Shown one piece after another: positions 32,601-45,396 of a stretch of 64,000 nt of DNA (its first letter is position 1; the number at the start of each line of letters is the position of its first letter). The notes beneath the pieces are model-generated. The model was given only the letters and a program-made list of their open reading frames with translations. It was not told where the DNA came from and searched no databases. Position numbers and translations under genes: made by a program. Origin of the DNA: Blasia pusilla (Eukaryota > Marchantiophyta > Marchantiopsida > Blasiales); contig CM114271.1 of assembly GCA_050084515.1 (NCBI GenBank), positions 34,286,001 through 34,350,000 on the forward strand, written 5' to 3'.

Positions 32601-35600
32601 GTCGAAGCCTATCAAGTTTGGTTTAATTTGTAAAATTAGAATAAGACCAGTTTTAAGGTTATTGCGGGAGGAAGCAATGATTAAGCACGGAACATAGGGA
32701 GGGGCTCCAGAGATAACAAAGGGAAAGATTAGGCTCACATGGACAAGTCCTTCCATAAGACTAAGACATGGACATGTCTTCATACACAAACTTTGTCCAT
32801 CTGAAACCCTTAGTAACAAGTCTTACTTACAAGAGGAAAAATAACTCCTTTCCATTTGAGTTGAAGCTTTACATAATTACATGATATCAATGAGTATCCT
32901 TTCCAAATTCACATATTTTTTAAATATTAAAAATTTTTGATAGTGGTTTCATCAATACGTCAAACAAATATGTATGTATAAGTTGTTAAAAATGCAATCC
33001 ATTTTGAGGTTAAAAATTTTAAAACCTTTTATTGTGTGGAATTAATATGAATGTCGAAGGAAAAAATAAAGATCATATGCAAATCTGCACCTATGAGGCA
33101 TATACGAAATAGTGAGGGAATTGGGACGAGAATCTATGGAGGGAGGCAAGTGCTTTTTTTCTCATTTTTGTATGAAATAAAAATTTCTAATTTTCCAAGG
33201 GATGTCGAAAGTTTTTTCATTTTTATATAAAGAAACCCCTACTTTCTTCTTATTTATTAAAAAAATGTATGCACTATCTTTTGTAAAGAAAACCATTTTC
33301 CAATTTTCACAAGGAGACCCCTAATGCTCAACGTTTTAAAATTGCATTTGGAAATTTTTAATTTCAACATGACAACACTACATTGAATCTCATATATTAA
33401 CGTCCACATCAAGAAACATGAAAATTTTGAATCATAAAATTCCAGTAAGACATAAGAAAGGAAGAATCCTCAAATGAACACTTCCATCTATTTTTAAAAG
33501 GTAAAAATATAGAAAATATTCTTTCTAAATATTTATTACCCAATTTATGTGATTAAATGGAGGTGATTTTAAAAAATATGATCAATGAAAAATAAAATGG
33601 TTTAGGGAACTTCAACCACAAATTTGGAAGATTACGTATTTTATCATTCCATTTGGAGGCTTCTTTTCTTTTAGAATACTATTTTCATAATATGCAATAT
33701 TCCCTCTTTCAATTTTAATGTATATGAAATTACTTAATGTTCCATTCTTATATAACCATGCGTAGCTTAAGGATTCGCATTATTTCATTTCTATAAGAGG
33801 TAACAAACTTATACAAGAGGTAAACTTAAGAGTATGACACCTTACATTTCCCTTTTCAAAAGTTTCAATTGGATTCCCCAAGAAAGATGACAAAACATTT
33901 TGGGTAAAAGGTGTACCTAAAAAAACAACATTGAGCTAGAAAATTCCTACTAAAATTGAAAGAGGCTTTATTAGAAATGTTATGAGAGTTTAGAAATAGT
34001 ATGCATTAGTATAAAGAAAATCATTATTTTTCTTGCCCATTCACCTTTATATCTCTTGCTCATAAAAACCATTATATAAATAAGTCAATAATAAGAAAAC
34101 AAGTTACATGCTTGTCAAATCTCCCAGTAGCTACATTAGAGAGTGTCAAAGACCTCCCATATGGGATTTATCCAAGTAAGAGAAAAATCTTTACGTACGA
34201 AGATTACGATGGCTACATAAGGGAGCAACAAGAGATTTGGGACTAACTCTCAAAATTAAAAACAATCACTTATTTGACAAGGCAAGATTCCACTCGCGAA
34301 GAAAATCATTTCAAGATTGTTGGGAAAGGATGATGGTCCATCCATATGCTCATTTCATATGTGGAAATCGTCTGCATGATCTCGAGAATGTTGAAGACTC
34401 TCTGATTGGAGGATCTTCGACACCCCCTCTTATTCCTTTTGGAAGAAAATAGTTCTTGATATTTTTTATGATTTAGGGATGAAACATCAAGAGTTATTGG
34501 CATTATTCTGAAGCATCAAATACAAATGATACTTTCAAACAAGTAAGTAAGAAGAGTATATTATACTAAAATATATTTGAAGCAAGAAAAATGAAACCAA
34601 CCTGAAATTATCGAGTTATTACAACAACTAGCAACATTTCATAATCTTCCAAAAATGGGATATAATCTCTCTTACAATCAAATGTGTAGCGTCTACAAAC
34701 TCTCAATGAGAAAAAAAAACAAGAAGGAAAATTTGTCTAGAGAGGGTTATGTCATTTGGGTTATCTACTTTCATCAACAAAACAAGGACTTCTGGATTTC
34801 ACTATATTATTGATGATAAATCAGTTTTTAAAATATTTTCAAACCATTAAATCATAATGATGCACTTTGGGTTAAAACATTTTGAGAAATTTTATAGTAA
34901 ATTGCTTAAGTGGCTCTTTGTGGAACTAACAATGATTTAGAGGTCCCTTAAGAACTATCATTACTTAAGAGGCCTCTTGACTTGCGTCCATAACAGTGGA
35001 GGAGCTCATTCGCAGTAGACTTGCAAAACTTACACTCGGAGCTATTTTAGCGCTCAATACGGTTTGGGCCGGCGGTGACGGAACATTTAAGTTTCTCATA
35101 ATCCATTCAATCCTCCATGGAAATCCTAAGTGATATGATCAAGAGCCTTGTTAAGTATTCATATTTCCCAAAGAAATTTCTAAGTCTAATAATTCCTTAG
35201 GAGGTCTTCTCCTAAATGATTTCCTCCAAAAAGTCTCTCATGGTCCATCTATCTTCATCCACAAAGCTAGGACTTGTGTGAAGAAACTATTATATATTAT
35301 TTATAAATGAATGAGGAAACCTCTTTTGGACCGGTTCCAAAAACAATGAAAATATTAAGCTTTTCGTAAAGACGTGACAAGAAAAAGTGGTCCTGCAATT
35401 TATCTCCATCCACAAACAAATACGGTGATAATAAAAATACATTTTTACACTTGAAAAATCCTGCATACATCAACACATAATTAAATAATTTTAATTAACA
35501 AACGGACAGAGAGACCTGCAACAGTGCAGCGACTACTGTACTCAGTACTTAGAACCTCCTCTTTATTGGAAGATGAGGATTTTGGAAAGATAACGTTTTG

Positions 35601-38600
35601 ACTTCGTCAACCCTAAAGAAGGAGTGGGCCCCATCGACGGATTCTAACCCGTATATGACATGGAATATGTGCAATACTAGCTCGGAATGAATTTCGTCGT
35701 ATACGCTCTTTTTTAGGGCTTTTCCTAATTCCAAGATCCTTTTGTTTTTTTTCATTTCCACTTTTGTAGGAAAGTTAAAAATCAAATTAAATTCGACTGA
35801 TGAGGATTTTATTTTATGTGTGTTTCTTTGAAAAATAACCAGAAAGTGAATATTCTAAACTAAAGGAATATTTTATGATAGTCGGTCTTCAAGTTTAGTT
35901 ACCATTTTTCTTGAGATGATGTTAAGAGTAAGTTATTTACCAATCGCCCAAGAAATGATCAAAATGATTGTTTACAGACTTCTCATTTATCGGACGAAAA
36001 TAACTCATCGAGGAATTTTTCTTTTCTCTTTACTTAATAACTAAAGCTCCAAAGGAGTGGTAAGTGGCTTTCTCCCGTGTATATATATCCCCAATTTTCA
36101 TTTCAAGTTATTTGTTGGAAGAACAAAATTCATGTATGGCCTTCCAATTTCCGAGTTTTCATTTAAGAAAATAGAAGCGGAAGAAGAAATAATTTGATCT
36201 CTATTATTAAAAAAATACCATTATTTGACTTGACCTACTTGTCTTCAGTCGCGCCTCAGAGTACTCGTGGGTCATGAATGCCGTCAGTCTCCCACATAAA
36301 CATGGATGCACATGGCTTCCCCCTTACCATCATGGCATACTCTGTCATGCTGTGATGGGCACATGCATCATGGACAAGGACTCATGGAGCCATCCCTCGC
36401 AAGCCACATCGTCGGGCCCACCGGGAGGAACCGGCGGCGACGAACGTATTAGCGGGTAAGCGTACCTCTAAACCAGGGGTCAAAGTGGAGGTGGCCGCTG
36501 GTTTGCCATCCTGTTTGAAATCCGGACAGCCACCTCATAAGTTAAGGCCCGGACCCGTTCCAGCCCTAAACTTACAGGTGGGACCGAGTCCGGCCCTAAA
36601 CTTTGAGTATAGTATTGTAAAATAAATCTTCTTTCTCCTCTATTTGAGGATGGAATGACTTTCATTTCATTGGTCCTTTGCACATGTTTTAATGGGGTTT
36701 TAATGGTTTGGGTTGGAGGTTCCCCTATTTTGGGTTAGTAACGAGAGATAAAACCATTAAAAAGTCAAACTCATTATTCTCTTTTGTGGTGAATAGTTAA
36801 GTTTTAGATGGACATGCTAGCAAAGATTTGGGAAACGAGTAAAAGGAGGATCAACCTTAGTGGAGTTGCTAAGATGGAACCAAGACTAGGGAGGCATGAG
36901 GTCATGAGATGAATATTAACACGGAAAGAAAGGAGGAGAAATTTTACAAAGGAAGTTAAGAATTGTGAGAAACCTTGAGACCAACCTTTGATACCAAGGG
37001 CTGGAAAAATAAATTGTGGGCTAAGCTTAGTCAAGATGGGTGCATTCCTTGAGATAAGTCTTAGGAGGAATATGTGTCTATAAATTTCCTCCTAAGACTT
37101 GTCTCAAGGCGTAAAACCATTTGTGGGAACTAAGGGCAAGCAAACTTTGAGGTTAATTCTTTGTTGATGGTGAGTGGCTTGGGAATCAAGATTAGTCGAG
37201 GCAAGCAGTGATGCCATAAAACTAGTCACGAAATACGAATCACGATAAGACCAACCACGAGCCACAAAAGCATGAGTTGAGAATCCGAGATGGGTGATTA
37301 GGCATAAGTTGCACGTAACGTAAGGTCAAAGGCCAAGGTGAGCTTAGTGAGTCAAGATAAGATGGGAACAAGCATGAGACTTACCCAAGATATCTTGGGA
37401 TCCAACTAGCCAAATATGGAGTTAGAAGTCCTAATCCACGTTTGGGTTGAGGGATTGGGGATTAGTATGCCTTTGTATAACTTGGTACTTAGACGTGTGA
37501 CTACTTCTATGACTATTGAATCAAGTTCAAAGTTGAGGTGGAAGTCAAGATCACTTCAAGTGGGAGTGCCCCAAAGCTACATGGGTAAACATGCATAAGG
37601 GTTGATTGCAATCGTAACTCACGATTTCTTTCATCTAGAGGGAGGGTGTGGATCATGTAAGTGAATCTAGAGACTTGGAGACCATAATAATTGAATGTGA
37701 GGCTTTAGATAATGAGTTAAGGAAAAGTGACAAACTTTATAACAATCTGAAAGGATTCTAAAGAAATTCAGTTTCTAGTTGAGTAACTAATAGCAGGAAA
37801 ATTTGTGCTACCATTAGTTGATATAGAATTGACTTCCAAATTTTTAGACACCAAGGCGGTGGAGAGATTTGAGTGTCAATAGTCAGTCAATATGGAACAA
37901 TCCTAAGTTGTGATCTATACAAGTGGGTACTTAAACATATCTTCATCCTATTGAATTTCTTCAAAACTCATTGCTAGTCCTGTTTTGTCCCCATGTGTTA
38001 CGAATTTGGTACACACATAAATTACAGATTATGGGGATGAAATTTTCAACGTCCCTCAATTGCCCTAAACTCTCGTTTCTACAAATACTGAAAATAATAT
38101 CTATATTGTTGCAAAATTTTATGCTTGTTATATACACTACATGTAGGGATCAAAGATGGAGTGTGGATGTCTCCACTTCATATGATACATTTCTTTGGTA
38201 TTATGAAGGTGTTTTATGGATGTAGATTGCATATGAGAGGCTAGTAGGCAAGCACTCTACAACCTCTATTTCCAACTCATCTTCTAGGCAAAAAATATTA
38301 AGCTTGGAAGTATCAATGAAGAGCATGTATCCAACTTGTAGGCTAGGTTTAAAGGTATCCCATTGTGGACAACTACAAACAACAACCTCTAACAATGCAA
38401 CAAAGTATCTACAATGAGGACATTTTATGTATGTGGACTTTGAGAGAGAGTTAATTGACGATATTGACCTACTATTTATGATTTCATATTTTGATTGGAT
38501 AGTACAAGCGGATTGGGAACATAGGGATGAGATACTATATCATGACTCCCATGTAAGTTGTAGTACAACACCGTACCTTGGCTTTTTGGAATGTCAATAC

Positions 38601-40908
38601 ACTTATACTCTTCCATCGCATCATCCTAAGTGCAATCTAAAGGAAGATCAAAAATATTTCCTCATATTTCTACTTTACATGCTTCCTGTGTAGGCACTAT
38701 TAATTCAATACCTAGAGGATACGATGCACATTGAGGGAAATGTGACTTACTTGTTAATAGATCATGTGTTTGCACTGATTGACACGAATGCTCATAGAGG
38801 AGCATGTATGGAGATGGACGTGCATTGTTGAGTGTACTTAGTGGAGGATATTAAAGGATGTGTGCACAAACCTCCCACACCATATTACTCACTTGAAAAA
38901 AGAGGCATGGTTTTTATAAACAACTTTCATAAGTACGATGCCTCTATATATATAAGCCTTCTTAAGCCTCATTGGCTTAAGTGGAACCACTATATGCTTA
39001 ATACTCATAACGTACCATCCAAAACAAAAGGGAGGGGTTATGAGTACTTAAGAGGTGACTTATGTATACATGCCACCTTTGAGATAACATGTCATAATGA
39101 CCTCTCAAGCTAAGCGCTACAAATGATCCCTTTAAACCTCAATGTAATATTACTTACATCCTATAGTCATGATAGATAATCATGTTCTTCTTATTTTCCT
39201 ATTAGGAAGTACTATACTAAGATACCAATACATTGTGAAAATGAGTGCATGTCTGATGCAAAAAATATGAAGGTTTATTAAAATTGGAATTAAATATTTT
39301 ATTATAAGGAAAAATACCTTATTTTTTGTCTGCTACACTATATTTCATTCCATAATAGTACAATTTTATTGTAATACTGACGAGCTTGAATTATGTGTGT
39401 GATATGGTGCATGAAGAAGTAAAATCTCCAAGGGAACAAAAAAGAATAAACTTGGTAATGACCAAATGTCAAGGGAAAAATCTCTACTTATTGAAAATAG
39501 ATATGAAATTCTGGGCAATAAAAAAATAAAACATTAAAAAATAAATAATTTTGAGAGGAAATTTCCATAACAATGAGAACTTGTAACTCACTTGAAAATT
39601 CATCTATTAAATAAAAGCCACAACCAATAACAACAACATTCCAATAAGCCACAACCAACAACAGAATAAGCAATACGAAAAACATAATTCATTTATCTCA
39701 TTACACCAATTCAAAATTGCGCAAATTTAACAAATAGGGATGCAAGGACATCCATTCATACTGTAATATATGCTCATGTGATTACAGGACAAAGCGGTAA
39801 ATATGTAAAATTTAATATGAAAGAATAGGAGAAAAAAAGAGACAAATTTGTGAAGGGAAGGTAAGATGATTTTAATATTACTAAATGAGAAGGTAAGGAA
39901 TGGAAGAAAATTATTTTTCCAAAATAAGGAAAAAGGAAAGGGGTTTTTTTTTCAAAATTAAAGGAGGGGTTGGGGAAAAGTTTTCCCCAAAACTAAGAGT
40001 TGTTACGCTAAACAATGGGAATCACATATAGTTCGGGAACCTCCAACACATTATATGGATTTATGGATTCATGAAATGGGGAGTGAAGAACATCAATTTT
40101 TCTCAAAGTCATCACGTGCATATCCCTACCATGCGTTGGTAAAATTCTCATAAAATAATCTTAATATATCACAAAATATCTCGATAAATAAATAAAACAC
40201 ACTTCCTTTTTAGTTATACAAAAATTTAATTTTCAGGGAAAAAATTCCAATTGTGGAAAGATTCATGTTGCCTTAATAGTATACATAAGGATAGGAAAAG
40301 AAAAGATTCTTGCGTCGAAAACAAGGGCTAGAATACAGATTTGAAAAACTAATTGCATATTAAAGAAACGAAGGTTTTCTTAGAAAAGAAAAAAGGGCCT
40401 TCTTTCCTCTTAGGTTGAAACCTTCAAAACTCAAATCATGCCCTTTGTATTCGGTTTTATAGGTAATTCATCTAGGAATTTTTAGTTTTTTCTTAAAGGA
40501 GGGGAAGCAAGAATGAAATAATCTATATTGTTATGGTAGAGTTCTCCCTTTGATTTTCAAACTCCTCTCTCTTGATATTCGGCAGTGATTTTTAGCCAAT
40601 GAGGTTGACTCATATCCTTGAATAATTTAGAGTCACTTTTGCGGGGCAGTCAAGTTAGGGGTCGATTTGCGTTCTGTCGGGATCCAATTAAGCGTCAATT
40701 TGAAATCCATTAGGGGCCTATAATGATGGGTAGCTTAAACTACCTCTCAAGAGCCCTCTTGCATCACTTACGCACCTACTAGTTGTTTTAATAAAAGCGG
40801 ACTTCACAAGAGACTCTTTCCTAAGAGTTTTCTTTTCAATAGGGGAGGAAAAAAGAGAAAAAATAGACTTTCAGGAAAAAATTATCAATGTTTTATTTTC
40901 AAAACACT
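32600..40908. other. AT-rich gene desert
   Basis: No gene recognised over about 8.3 kb. A GC-richer islet lies at 36240-36480. A tRNA-Met-like primer-site word (minus strand TGGTATCAAAGG, 36985-36996) and an inverted repeat at 37047-37109 suggest worn retroelement DNA. A lone open frame at 35549-35785 (minus, 78 codons) has ordinary amino-acid composition (SVYDEIHSELVLHIFHVIYG) but no family I know. Confidence 0.4.
37047..37109. repeat. 24-bp inverted repeat, one mismatch, 15-base loop
   Basis: Arms 37047-37070 and 37086-37109 match at 23 of 24 positions (CCTTGAGA-AAGTC... type). Confidence 0.9.
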
Positions 40909-41825
40909 TGTCGCGATCCTCATAACCACACGAGCGCCAAACAGAACATCAGAATTCTAGCGGGCTCACGCTAGGATGGTTTGCACGTTGGAGAGGTCTC
41001 TTGGACGAGACGCATGATACATAAGAGATGAGAGGTGAACAAGGTTGAGCGTTTCATGCGTTTATGATCGCGACTAGGAAACCTGAACCAAACGTGAACC
41101 AAGACTTGAGAGGAGTCGAGTCTAGGAAGTTGCCAAAGAGGCGAGAATCGAATTTGGAACGTGACTAGCGTTTGGGGTTTCGACTGTATTTTAGACCATA
41201 AATTTTAGACCTAAGATGTATTTGGGATAAATAAGGTGGCCTTGGAAAGCTTATGCAAATTTGGTTTCAACGCACCAAAAATCTCAGCAAATGCACAATC
41301 AGAAGATGAGAAACCATCAAAAAATGACTGTATGGGAAGTTGAGTTGAGGGCCAAAAAGAGGGGCGCAAATGCCTCTTCCCCAAAGATAGGGGGAGAATG
41401 GAGAACCCTAGAAGTACTAGTAAGGGGGAAGGTCTCCAAGAGTGTTTGGGACTCGAACCCCACTTTGGGGTGTCACGAGGCGAACCAAGGCACGGAATGG
41501 ATTGGGAGGTTTGGTGTTGGGATTCAAAACCCGAAGCAAGTCCAATAGAGTGGATTTCAGAGGCCACTATTGGATTCCAATGGTGACTCATTTAGTTGGG
41601 TCACAATTAGGGACTTGCGCAAGATCCATTGGATAGTTGGGACGGCCAGGCATTCGAATATCATTTCAAGTACCCGGATTATTGAGAAAGTCTATCCCAA
41701 GTCTTGGAAGACTTGCCTATGTTGGGAAGCTAGAAAAAAGGAAGTTTGAGCTTGACATATGGCCGAGTTGAGAACTTGGACAGTTGGAAGGTTGATTGGC
41801 CTAGACTAGACTAACGTGAAAAGGC
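40909..41825 (+). repeat. Worn family 1 LTR, opposite orientation
   Basis: It starts TGTCGCGATCCTCAT at 40909 and follows the family 1 LTR (reverse strand of 4327-5328), with many transition changes, to about ACTAACGTG near 41820, where likeness ends. No target duplication could be placed. Confidence 0.75.
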
Positions 41826-41889
41826 TGGTTTTGATGACTAGCAACAGAATGACTAATTTAATAACTCATTATATGACTCAAATGGAAAT

Positions 41890-42222
41890 ATGCAATTTTC
41901 CCATCATCAGGGTGATTGCACTCGTGAGGGTCATGGACGTGTGCCTCAACATCGAGGAGGAGATGGTGTTGCACTAGGAGGTGATCAATGTGTCTATTGT
42001 CAGAGGTATGGTCACACACGAGCCAAGTGTTTCAGTTTACACCTTGAGTTACGTCCGGACCGAGGGCCAAAGAGGGCACTAGAGCGAGAAGCCGGTCCGG
42101 GTGGGCTAGAGATCGTGCACCAGGTGGTCCCGGTGAGGGACGAGGAGCTGAAGTTGCCCGACAGGGTGGTGGAGGTAGAGTCCCACCACCTACACGCATC
42201 GAGGGAGACGGTTGAACCTTGA
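41890..42222 (+). pseudogene. Retroelement nucleocapsid fragment, family 2
   Basis: The frame contains the zinc knuckle CVYCQRYGHTRAKC and CFSLHLELRPDRG through GGLEIVHQVV, closely like the gag piece at 9155-9625. The first knuckle is cut: only GDCTREGHGRVPQH remains. It lies less than 100 bases before the integrase tail below, so protease, RT and most of integrase have been deleted between them. Confidence 0.8.
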
Positions 42223-42269
42223 TGACCCTGATGTATGGATGTGAGCATGTTCTCAGAGGGCTTAATTGT

Positions 42270-42753
42270 TTTAGAGCGTGATGCCCATGGCGTTTGAGAA
42301 CTTGACGATTGCGCAACATTGGGATATATTGAGGTATGCGACTATTCGGGGGGTGGTTATCGACCTACTATCCGGCGGTTTTATCAGGGAGACTATATCT
42401 ACTTGCAACAGACAGCACCCACGACGTTGGATATGATTGCAGGGCGCACCATCTTGAGAGTGTGTGAGGTTTTGCCATCAAGTGTTCTCTTATTGGAAGG
42501 ACATGATGGTATGGTTTGGAAGGACCATGTGCGTAACTATGCGTCGTGTCACCTTCCGAACATTGATGATATAGCTGATCCGAGCTCATTAATAGTTCCT
42601 GCAGGCTTGCGATGTATGTTGTGTAGTTCTACCCGCGGTGCAACCACTATGCTAGTCTATGATGGATGTTCAAGAGGATGGCATATGGCATGTTTGACGC
42701 CACCTCTCACTAGGGTTCCTCAGGGACGATGGATGTGTCCCAGATATATGTAG
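42270..42753 (+). pseudogene. Ty3 integrase C-terminal tail fused to a PHD-finger-like domain
   Basis: The first part, GGGYRPTIRRFYQGDYIYL followed by TTLDMIAGRTILRVCEVLP and GHDGMVWKDHVRNYA, is the post-core integrase region, where DNA-binding and targeting domains sit in Ty3 elements. It is followed by AGLRCMLCSSTRGATTMLV, a middle cysteine pair region, GWHMACLTPPL and a closing GRWMCPRY. This order (C-2-C, C-H, x2-C, W-x-C) is that of a PHD finger, a reader of histone H3 tails. Two expected cysteines are Tyr in this copy (in LVYDGC and at the last position), so it is decayed. A frame change occurs near 42330. The LTR of family 2 follows at 43064. Confidence 0.75.
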
Positions 42754-42942
42754 CATAGGTAGTTCTAGATTCCGACTTGTGTCTGTGACATGGATAACAA
42801 GAAGGCGACTAACGATGGGGCCACATGAGCACCTGACCTTCTTGCTCTTAGCGTTTGAGAGATGTATGTCTTGGTAGGTTGGGATAGATGGTTATCTGGA
42901 GTTAGAAAGACCTAACCATCGCCTAAGAGGATGATTGGAGAT

Positions 42943-42994
42943 ATTTTGGTACTTCTTGTCTCGTTGTTTGGATGCCATGAGTTAGCATGGGATT
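42943..42994. repeat. 52-bp direct repeat, first copy
   Basis: Starts ATTTTGGTAC and matches 43561-43612 at 49 of 52 positions; all three differences are transitions. The two copies frame the partial LTR below. Confidence 0.95.
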
Positions 42995-43063
42995 GTGCGT
43001 GTTTGTGTGTGTGTTCGGTAACAACGATATATGTTGTGTAGCAATGTGTATGCGTACGACGTT

Positions 43064-43555
43064 TGTCACGTCTTTTAGGATAGATCCATGAGATCTAGTA
43101 GAGCGCCTTCTTCAATAGTGGAGGACATGCTCAGGAGGTCGAGGATGGCCTGCTGAGACCCCTTCCTTTCGGCTCATTTGGAGCCATATTGAGAAACTTA
43201 CTATTTTAGGTAAGTACCATTTTGAGTATATGGTCACCTTTATATTTTTGGTAAGTGGCCTTTGACTTCTTACATCAGGTCAAGAGCCAAGGAGGTGGCT
43301 TGGGAGCATAGGTTACCATGGAGAGAGTTTGGGGGAAGGGAGGGGTGTACCTCAATGAGAGAGAGCTTGAGAGCTCATTCTCTCTTTGTTGAACCTCTTG
43401 GCATGAGGCGGCGGAGTTATGGTCCCTTGCCTTGTGAGTATAACCCAAGCCTCTCATTAGGAGAGTGGGTTTGATTTGACATTGAAAGAGACATGTGAGA
43501 ATGTACACATATGAAAATTATGGTGTTGTGAGAGAGATTAGATCTTATTTTATTG
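43064..43555 (+). repeat. Partial family 2 LTR
   Basis: It starts TGTCACGTC and follows the first 490 bp of the family 2 LTR in plus orientation (GGATAGAT..., TTGACTTCTTACATCAGGTC, GAGGTGGCTTGGGAGCATAG). It lies just downstream of the integrase-PHD tail, the expected place of the 3' LTR, and stops abruptly before the second 52-bp repeat copy. Confidence 0.82.
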
Positions 43556-43560
43556 GTGAG

Positions 43561-43612
43561 ATTTTGGTATTTCTTGTCTCGTTGTTTGGATATCATGAGT
43601 TAGCATGGGATT
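43561..43612. repeat. 52-bp direct repeat, second copy
   Basis: Second copy of 42943-42994, starting directly after the broken end of the LTR fragment. Confidence 0.95.
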
Positions 43613-44228
43613 CTTTTCTCCCCATCTAATCAAACTAGCCAATCCAGGTGTCCATTTGTGCATAATAATTAATTTCTTTCCAAACTCAGGGAAAAAGAAA
43701 TTGAAAAACATTCAAGAAAGATGAGATCCACGTAACGGGTAAGGAGGGCGTCAAAGGTAATAGAGGGCAACGGCTAACACTGTTTTTGAGCCCGCTACTA
43801 TACTTTGGAAAACCACAACATAGAACAGATGCTGTCGTGCATTTTCTCCGACCGTGTATGAGACTGTCCGATCTCCTGTAGCCGCTGGAACCGAGCCACA
43901 TTGAACTCGACCAATCAGCAAGAACACGGTTCATTCGGAGAGCAATTGGTGTGCGGCCAGAGATCGGTCGAGATGGAGGAATGCATGGGGGAATCGGAAG
44001 GAGAAATCGAAATCTGAGCGCACAGATTTTTTTGTGATCAAGATCGCATGGCGGCCCGTGTCCCTGTCTTGTTTCGAGCTTGGACCCGAATTTCAACTGC
44101 GCGTGGGAGTTCGAGTGTCTCTGTTTGTAGAGGGAGAACCGAATTCTGGCCTCTGCGTGGGCGTAAAATTCACGGTGTGGATCCAGTCTCGACGTAGAAT
44201 TTATTTACATTTTAAGTGTCTGTAAGAT

Positions 44229-44278
44229 TTCTGTGAAGTTTTGAGACACTAATTATAGTGTCTCAAAACTTCACAGAA
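44229..44278. repeat. Perfect 23-bp inverted repeat with 4-base loop
   Basis: Arms 44229-44251 and 44256-44278 are exact reverse complements around ATTA (arm begins TTCTGTGAAG). Confidence 0.95.
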
Positions 44279-44860
44279 TTAGCACACTGGATAATGGAAT
44301 AGTTGTCCCGGTACGCGTGCTTGAGATGGTTGGAATGTGCCTTCTGTATTTCAGATTTTCTTGAGGACGAATGTTGATTCATGCTGGTGATGACTTTCGA
44401 TTTCCACTGCATTTACTACTGCCATGCGATTTAGAGGCAGAGGTTGGAGGGAACATCATCGTCCAAATGAATCTGGAATTTGTCTTGCTCATCATGAAAT
44501 CTTTTGTTTTAAGGATGGTCTAGTAGTGTCTCGGAGCTTAGTGCTTGATTACTCTATCTGCATTGCTGCTGCACAGTTGTGAGACAGTTATTAAAAATAG
44601 CCAATTCCCTCTCTGCATGCGATGGGGATAGCTGAAATATATATTATGCATCAGAGAAAGATTTGCTGTAAGAATAGTGAAAGATTCTTTCGAAGCTTTG
44701 CCATCGGCTACTGCGTGGTTGCAAGGCAGAGTCATAGAAGAAGAAAATAAAATTTTCTTTCTTTCTGAGTGTGTTTTGGATTGCTGGTTGTGTCTTCTGC
44801 TGTACGTATTCCGGTTGTACGAATGGTTCACCTCAATCTGAACCCTAGTGAGCAATTGAT

Positions 44861-45203
44861 AGATCTAGTAGATGACTTTCAAAGCTACAGATTTTTCATA
44901 TTTCTTGTAATTATTTTGTCCAGAAGCGCAATTTAGGCCAAGATGATTGAGAGAAATCTTGTTCAGTTGTACTCTTGGTCTTCATATTATCTCTTGAACG
45001 ACATTCTGCTGAGAATCATGAAAAGTTCTGAAAGATCTAGTACATGAACTTCAAGTTGACAGATTTTTTCATATTTGTGTAATTGTTTGTTCACTAGCGC
45101 AATTTAGGCATCCCAAGATGATTGAGATAAAGCTTGTTCAGTTGTACACTCGGCCTTCACATCTTCTCTCTTGAACGATATTGTGCTGAGAATCATGAAG
45201 AGT
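44861..45203. repeat. Tandem duplication of about 172 bp upstream of AFG1-like gene
   Basis: Unit 1 (44861-45032) and unit 2 (45033 to about 45203) both start AGATCTAGTA and share GCGCAATTTAGGC, CTTGTTCAGTTGTAC and TGCTGAGAATCATGAA in the same order, with small indels and substitutions. Confidence 0.85.
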
Positions 45204-45396
45204 TTTGTACGATGATAATCTTCACACATTGTCGTGTCATAACCAGAACTTTGTCATTTTGTTCAAAGAAAACCTAAGTTTGTCAGAAGCTTTAAATTCT
45301 TTCTCGAAAGTGTCCATATTTTCTAGTACCAAAAGTGACGAAATCTCAAAAACTCTGATGTAATTTTCGTTGTAATCCTTATTTTCCCCTGCTTGA

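Larger units (their letters stand above)
43613..45396. other. Upstream region of the AFG1-like gene
   Basis: No gene accepted. It holds the hairpin at 44229-44278 and the 172-bp duplication at 44861-45203, and probably the promoter and 5' UTR of the gene starting at 45397. Confidence 0.4.

Noticed and set aside
35549-35785. Plastid-DNA insertion
   Set aside because: The stretch looked organelle-like at first, but I could not tie it to any plastid gene.
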